Source: Salminus brasiliensis (Eukaryota > Chordata > Actinopteri > Characiformes > Bryconidae). From it: 64,000 bases of DNA. The notes below the pieces were generated by a model. It saw nothing but the letters and a program-made list of their open reading frames with translations. It had not been told where the DNA came from and did not search any database. The position numbers and the translations under genes are program-made. Position 1 is the stretch's first letter. Every line of letters starts with the position of its first letter. Positions 35,343 through 64,000 of the stretch are shown piece after piece. The DNA lies in contig NC_132887.1 in NCBI RefSeq assembly GCF_030463535.1, forward strand, positions 17,537,358 to 17,601,357, in the 5' to 3' direction.

Positions 35343-37790
35343 ATGTCAGTCGTTAGAGGAGTAATGATAAGCGCGACGAAAACTAAAGCATGGACAGTTA
35401 TAAAGTACGTATTTACCTGAATGTCAGTCTATATGTCGTGGTATGAGCGATATGTAGAACAGACAGATGTGTTTTATAAAGCTTTTCTTTGTGATTTATT
35501 TAAATGTCAGTGCTACGTATCTGTGTTTTTAGCAGCGTTAGCGAACTAGCTAGCTAGCTTAGCTGTAAGCTAGCTGGCTAACCTTACCAGAGTCAAGGGC
35601 AAAACCGCAGCGATGGTAAAAGCTAACGCAGCTCATTGAGATAAGAACTTTTACACAGCTTTGATGGATAATTACTAAATTCACTAACTTTAATTTTTGC
35701 TAAATACGTAGCAGTGCAGTGAGAAGTAAGGATCGGCGATACCATTCGGTCTGTTAAGTAACCAACACCACAGCGATAACCCGATACCAAAACAGACAGC
35801 TAGCTAACCTACCTTTAAAACAGAATTACTCACAAGAGTATAATGTATATTTGTTATTTCTACTGTAAAAACTGTTTACTTGGACAGAAAAGTCACATTT
35901 ATGTAAAAAAAAATACTTTTAAATTAATAACGTTATTGAATAATCTGAGTTTAAACTGTGCTGCTGTTAGAATGTTTATTTTGTCTCACGTGCTGATGTG
36001 TAATGAGCAGAGGGTGTAGGCGAGAGAATCAATCAATCAATCAGTCGGTCAGTCAATCAATCAATCAGTCAATCAGTCAATCAATCCAGCTATCTCAGCC
36101 TTTATTTTTTCCCGGAAAATATTTTTGCACTGCAGCCAAGCCTTTACAATGTATTTGAATTGAAAGAAAATGAAAAGCAACATGTAATCAACATAAGTAA
36201 CAAAAGCACAGCTAGAAGTAGTTTGTCTTACACATTTATATTATATGTTATATATAATATATAATTTATATAATTTACGAACATGCTTAGTATCTCGTTC
36301 CATGTTGTTTGTCAGAAATAAACAGGATTTAAGGTATTGATTGATAATTCAGTATCAGTCATCCCACATGTTGAAAAAATGAAGTAAAGGACATAGGACA
36401 TGAATACAAGCATATTTTTTGTGTGTGAACAGAAAATGTTTACTGCTATATTACTTATATACTTATAGAGCCATATAAAACATAGTTTGCCCTTTGTTAC
36501 GCTGTGCAGCGTAAGTAAGAATATGTCACAACCAGTTCACTAACAGCTTCCTGTTCTCTTTAAAAGTGCATCCTCTGCAATGGTGCTCTCTGCATCCCGG
36601 CCTGTGAGGGTAGTGCGGCCGTCTCAGATCCCCCCTCTTATCTCCACAATGCGGTACAGCCATAGCCCAGCTCAGGAGCAACAGTCAGCCAATCCACTAG
36701 AAGATAAAGTTAATCTCACAGAGTCTTGTGTCAAGGTGGGTGAATTTCCCCAACTGTGTGTGATTATTTTGTTACTCATATAAGTCTAAAAAAAAAAATT
36801 ACCTGCTTTTCAAATATGATTTCTGTTCAGAGGCTCACGGAGATCATGAATAAGGGCGAGTATCTGAGGATACAGGTGGAAGGGGGAGGGTGCTCTGGCT
36901 TCCAGTATAAATTCTCTGTGGACACTGTCAAAAATGATGATGACAGGTAATGCAAACCACACACTTATTCTCTGAAAGGTTTTTTTAGATCGTAAGCATT
37001 TAGTAAGATAATTCACGGGACAAATACAGTTCAGTTCTTTTTTTTATTTATTTAGTTTTATTTCACCATCTAGGTAACATGTAAGCTAACTTTAAGACAA
37101 ACAGGACATAAATCAAAGGTGATACAACATACACCAACCGGCCACTTCATTAAATTAGAGGTAGGCAATATGACGATATTTTATCATATGGTGATAAATT
37201 TTGTTATTGTGATGCAGAAAATGTTTACTGCTATATTACTTGGAGCCATATAAAACATTGTTTGCCCTTTCTGATCCACTCGTACCAGCGCAACACACAC
37301 CAACACACCACCAGCATGTCAGTGATACTGCAGTGCTGAGAATGACCCACCACACAAATAACACCTGCTCTGTGGTGGTCCGGTGGAATCTATTGAGGAA
37401 CATTAGTGAAAGCAGGCTAAAAATGTATGCAGAGACACAAATGGACTGCAGTCTGTAATTACAGAACTACAGTGTGCCCCATGTGGTACAATGAGTGTAG
37501 AAACAAGGAGTGGTTTTAATGAAGTGGCCATTTCTGTAGTAATGCTAAAGATGCCTTCTAATGTTTCATTAACGAAACTGCCATGTGTTGATTTTTTTTT
37601 TTTGTCTGTGAACAGGGTTTTTGAACAGAATGGCGTTGGGGTGATAGTAGACCAGGAAAGCCTGGATTTTGTGAAAGGAGCCACGCTCGACTTTAGCCAG
37701 GAGCTCATTCGCTCTTCCTTCCAGGTCCTCAAGAACCCCCAGGCAGACCATGGCTGCTCCTGTGGCAGCTCTTTTTCTGTCAAACTCTGA
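35343..37790 (+). CDS. isca2: ISCA2, mitochondrial iron-sulfur cluster assembly factor
   Basis: A-type carrier that works with ISCA1 and IBA57 to make 4Fe-4S clusters in the mitochondrial matrix. Exons are 35343-35404, 36567-36735, 36831-36946 and 37616-37790, with the stop TGA ending at 37790. They total 173 residues, a little longer than the mammalian protein because of the leader. The first about 70 residues are basic, lack acidic residues early on, and look like a mitochondrial targeting sequence. The A-type core has [11 protein letters not shown] (Cys98), [23 protein letters not shown] and the C-terminal CSCGSSF (Cys163, Cys165), which supplies the three cluster ligands. The ATG at 35343 is the first in frame. 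Confidence 0.96.
35520..35600. repeat. GCTAGC-rich run in ISCA2 intron 1
   Basis: Overlapping AGCTAGCT words close to the ISCA2 start. Same composition as the runs near the MSH4, ATG2B and GSKIP starts. Confidence 0.6.
36027..36087. repeat. (AATC)n / (AGTC)n tetranucleotide repeat
   Basis: Alternating CAATCAAT and CAGTCAAT units within ISCA2 intron 1. Confidence 0.88.
37131..37530. mobile_element. Palindromic MITE-like element, copy 2, in ISCA2 intron 3
   Basis: Perfect 15-bp terminal inverted repeats: GGCCACTTCATTAAA at 37140-37154 and TTTAATGAAGTGGCC at 37515-37529. The right half shares GACCCACCACACAAATAA, GTGGTGG, ATGTATGCAGAGA and ATGGACTGCAGTC-like blocks with copy 1. The middle (37216-37272) is not part of the family and repeats a piece of ISCA2 intron 1. 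It ends about 85 bp before exon 4. Confidence 0.75.
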
Positions 37791-38185
37791 GAGCTATAGC
37801 TTCATCAGTGCTCCCATTCTAAATGCATTTAACAGTGGTTCTAAATCTCTGTCCCAGAGCATGTATGCAGCCCACATTTTTGTGTTGGGAGATAGCCGCT
37901 GATTGAGGAACCGAGTTGCATTGGGTCTCTGGGACCAGGGCTGAGAACCACTAATTTAAAATGTCTTTGCACTTTGTATTCTAAACTAGAGACAAATGAG
38001 TGCTTATTTAAAATCCAGTCACAGCTTCATTATTGTCAGTTGTTGCTTCATGTTCAAGTGCTCGCTATTCAGTATGCCGTATGATGGTGACATGTTCAAC
38101 ATTGGAAGAGATAGTGACATTTACAACCTGTATTGTAAATTTGTAAATAGGATATGTTTAATAATAAAATGGTGTTAGAATGGAT
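37791..38185 (+). other. ISCA2 3' UTR
   Basis: After the stop there is an AATAAA at 38163-38168, so the transcript probably ends near 38.18 kb. No coding potential. Confidence 0.65.
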
Positions 38186-41100
38186 GTCCTTCATCTCGGT
38201 GTTTCTCCTTACACCACACAATTCCTTCTCTTTCCTTTGACATAGCATTAACGTCAGTTGATTTGATAATTACATTGTAAAAGGCATGACCGCCATTGCT
38301 TTATTAAGGTAGATTTATTTGTGATCCAGTGGTTCTCTTAAAAGGAGGCTACTGTATTAATGGTATAAACCAGAGTGTAGGCTGTTTGCAGCAAGTACAT
38401 CAGACCCATCAGGTACCATAAATGATGTAACCATGATTTTCCTAGGCTGCTTGTGAAAAAAGTAGTGATGAGTGTGATGAGTAGTCCTCTCTCACCTCAT
38501 GCACAGAAGTTTAAGGTGGCAATGACTGAGCTATGGAATCACTACTGCTGGAATGATGACTTGTAGCTTGTAGATACTGTGATGAGCAGTTTAAGGATCA
38601 ACCAATCACTATTTTAGCTGCTAAGAGTCCTTTCAAGCTCACTTCTGTCTGACCTCTACAATCATGAGTGAAAGATCAGTAAATACCAAAGGAATGTGCA
38701 GCGTCATCTTTAAAGACCAGCATTTGCAGAGCTTTGATTTACTGGGACAGTCCTGAGATTAAAACAGGGAGTGATTTGTTTTGGCTATTGTTTGGACTGT
38801 GTTTGGCTGTTTGGCCATTGTTTGAGGTTTGATGGACTATTGTTTTGTGAAAGCTCATCATAAGCCTAATGGCATTTAGAAGTTGGTATCTGCTTGCTTT
38901 CTTCTGAGCTAATCAAAGCTGCAGCAGAGAGCTTAACATATCTGTGCTTAGTTTACTTCATTATTAAGATAAGAGCTTCTGATTACGTTTATCACAATGT
39001 CAACACAACGCTTTTTATTTATTCAGCATCAGCATTTAACTAATTTGATTCCTAAGAGTGATCTACCTTTCTCTTAAATGAATGGTTTGGTGAGAAATCA
39101 AATTGATACAACTTACTTTAAACCCTGGATGCAGTCAATAAGACATAAATAAAGACATGTTTGATGCCCACATTTTACAAAGTATGAGACATAACATTGC
39201 TAAGAAACACTAGCAGCAAACAGACCTCAGGTTGAGGCACTTTAGGCACAAAGTTTTTTTTTTTTTTTACAGTTCACAGTAAGTCATAAACTAAAAGTTA
39301 TACCTAAAATAGAAGATGTGGTTTGTGAACAAGTTGAGAGGTGTGTAGGCATGTAGCAATTTAGATGACTATTGACTTCTAGGAAGCCGCATAAACGCAG
39401 CACTAAAGAAGCAAAATACAGACACCAAACATTCTTAGCTGAAAGACTAAGAAAGAAGAAAAGGGTAAATAGGAAACTGAAGAATTAGAATTCCTAATAC
39501 AAAGTATCTGTTGTTAATAAACTGTAAAAGCTGGCGCACCCAAAAAAATCCAAACTGTTAGTGGATCTGCAAAAATCAACCAACCAACCAAAAAAAAGCT
39601 GATCAATAAATAAAGTGGGGAAATACCTAAACGATGTGCCACAGCAGACTTTTTCTTTTATTATTTTTAAATAAAATCTCTAAATTTCCCATCCCCCAAT
39701 TTAGTTACTGCTACTGTCAATTAACAGTAGCTCACCCTAGCACTAGCAATGCTCCTGACACAAGAAGGTTAAGGACTTAACACATGTCTTCTCTGATAGC
39801 CTCTTTTCAAACTGGGTCAGCCGTTATGCTCAGAGGAAAGCGCTGGGTCCCCAGCTAACAAACGTCTGTTCCCGCCAACATCGATTTAAGAGTAATGAGG
39901 GAAGAGAGCACGGGCAATTGTGGTGCCTCAGACCGGCCGCTGACAGCAAAGGAGCATGGGACTCCAACTTGTGACCACCGGGCCAGAGTGGAATTATAAA
40001 GACATAAAGCAAGGGTTCATTTATACACATATTTTTTTTTTAATCAAAGTTGGCCTTTAAGAAAACATTTCACAAAAATATACAAAAGAATGTCTTTACA
40101 TTTGTATTTACATTGATATCAGAAAATCAAAATATGTACTGAACACATCTCACTGTTAATTAGTATGACAACAAATGAAATAGAAAACATTTTGCATGTT
40201 ATATCCATCTTTTTCTTCTGTATTCCTCTTAGGCTGGAACATTCCAGTTAAATAACATTAGATCTGTTAGTGGAAGAAACACAATTCTTTCTTTCTTTAA
40301 GTATGATATGACTTAAAAAAAAAGGCTTCAGCAGCACAATAAATAGTGATTTAACTGATGCAACAGAGCATCACAACGCATCCTTTTCCTCCCCTTGGTT
40401 ATTTTTTAAGGGACTGAATAAGAAGTTCTTTTCTTTTAAGATTTTGTTCTCAGACACGTAATACACAGCATACACTTCTTACCTACGCACACACACTCGC
40501 ACACAGAACTCACGGATACTGCTCAAGCTAAAGATGCTACATATGAGGTTAGGAGTTTCACCTACGTCTGCAGAGGGGGTCTGAGGTTTGATGAGTGAAT
40601 ACCATGTCCAGGGATGACATTAAAGACCACCGGAGAACCACAGTGAGGAGGTCAAGTATACAGTGCATAGAATGCTTTGGCATGCTGACATCCGAGAATA
40701 TAACGCTCTGTGTTACATTCAGGAAAAAAGGCCACAGGAGTTCTGATCTTCAGTGAAAAGAATTGACAAACCATGGAAGAGACATATGAAAACGTGGTAA
40801 ACACAAAACATAAAAAACAAGAACGTGAGCATATAAAACGGACAATTTCAAACTGAGAGGTCCAACCTACCTCCATGAAGAACACTCAGTGGGTGCTTTA
40901 AGGCCAATCTTATTTTGCTTGCTACACATTTCTTAGTCTTTTGACTGGAAGAAAGTCTTAAAACATCTCAAGGAACATTGACACGCACGTATTTTAACTT
41001 AAAAGACATTCCATCTTCAAACTTAGGTAGGGAGGAGGGGTATACAAATATTTAAAGCATCACCTTTGAGTCTGAGAGCAAAAACTCTCTCTAAACAGAC

Positions 41101-41359
41101 CGGCGTCATTCAGAGCCAAATAAGACAGTACAGTAGGTTTCAGGTGTGGGTAATGACGGGCCTGGAGGATCATTCAGATGCATGCACCCGGTGGTGGAAA
41201 AGTCAGGATTTAAGCCTGGTTAGGAGCACCAGCCCCTTGCTCACTCTTTCTTTCGTCATGCAGCAGTGCTGTGCTGGACTCCTCACTCTGCTCATGCTGG
41301 GCTGGTGTAACAGCCCAGACACCCCTGGGCCCTGCAGTGGCACTGAGGCGAAGGCTGCT
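38186..41359. other. Gap between ISCA2 and EML5, including the EML5 3' UTR
   Basis: Both genes transcribe into this stretch. On the minus strand the first poly(A)-signal-like words after the EML5 stop are ATTAAA at about 40038-40043 and AATAAA near 39653-39658, so much of 40.0-41.36 kb is probably EML5 3' UTR. No conserved exon or named repeat was recognised in 38.2-39.6 kb. Confidence 0.45.

Positions 41360-64000
<22,641 letters not shown>

Noticed and set aside
36027-36087. CRISPR-like regular repeat
   Set aside because: A simple tetranucleotide microsatellite in a vertebrate intron, without spacers.
37403-37783. 126-codon frame on the minus strand over ISCA2
   Set aside because: Antisense of ISCA2 exon 4 and of a palindromic repeat. 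No conserved features.

Overview
The window is vertebrate nuclear DNA, almost certainly from a teleost fish, and probably an ostariophysan (characin or catfish type). This rests on intron-rich genes with GT-AG junctions, proteins close to fish and mammalian orthologues, short AT-rich introns, and typical fish repeats: L2-tailed SINEs, Tc1 relics, palindromic MITEs and a CR1/L2-like LINE. It is not prokaryotic: no operons, CRISPR arrays or phage genes are present. I read the exons by hand, matching splice sites and codon phase. For five genes the joined reading frames are continuous and free of stops. For the sixth (EML5) this holds whether or not one 9-nt microexon is included.

Layout, left to right. 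(1) MSH4, minus strand, 5' half only (46-5206), running off the left edge. (2) ATG2B, minus strand, complete coding region in 42 exons (7719-25103), with a probable 5' leader exon and GC-rich promoter near 27.2-27.9 kb. (3) GSKIP, plus strand, two coding exons (29678-30572). (4) NPC2, minus strand, four exons (33001-34545). (5) ISCA2, plus strand, four exons (35343-37790), head to head with NPC2. (6) EML5 (or the very similar EML6), minus strand, the C-terminal half in at least 22 exons (41360-61726), with its 5' part beyond the right edge.

The genes do not form one pathway. ATG2B transfers lipid during autophagosome growth. GSKIP is its usual vertebrate neighbour and tethers PKA and GSK3-beta. 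NPC2 carries cholesterol inside lysosomes. ISCA2 matures mitochondrial 4Fe-4S clusters. EML5 binds microtubules. MSH4 acts in meiotic crossover formation. In human, ATG2B-GSKIP, NPC2-ISCA2 and EML5 are all on chromosome 14 and MSH4 is on chromosome 1, so the MSH4/ATG2B junction looks like a lineage-specific arrangement.

Repeats fill many introns and gaps: two related tRNA-derived SINEs (about 49.1 and 62.7 kb), one L2-tailed SINE (about 4.0 kb), L2 LINE 3' pieces (28.2, 46.9 and 52.5 kb), a LINE reverse transcriptase with one internal stop (52.6-54.4 kb), two Tc1-like relics (6.0 and 26.3 kb), several families of small inverted-repeat elements, and microsatellites. Some touch splice sites. 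The most notable is a SINE starting about 4 nt after the MSH4 exon 3 donor. I found no evidence of a wholly new biological system. The observations most worth checking are repeat/splice-site contacts, microexons in EML5, and a possible N-terminal extension of ATG2B.
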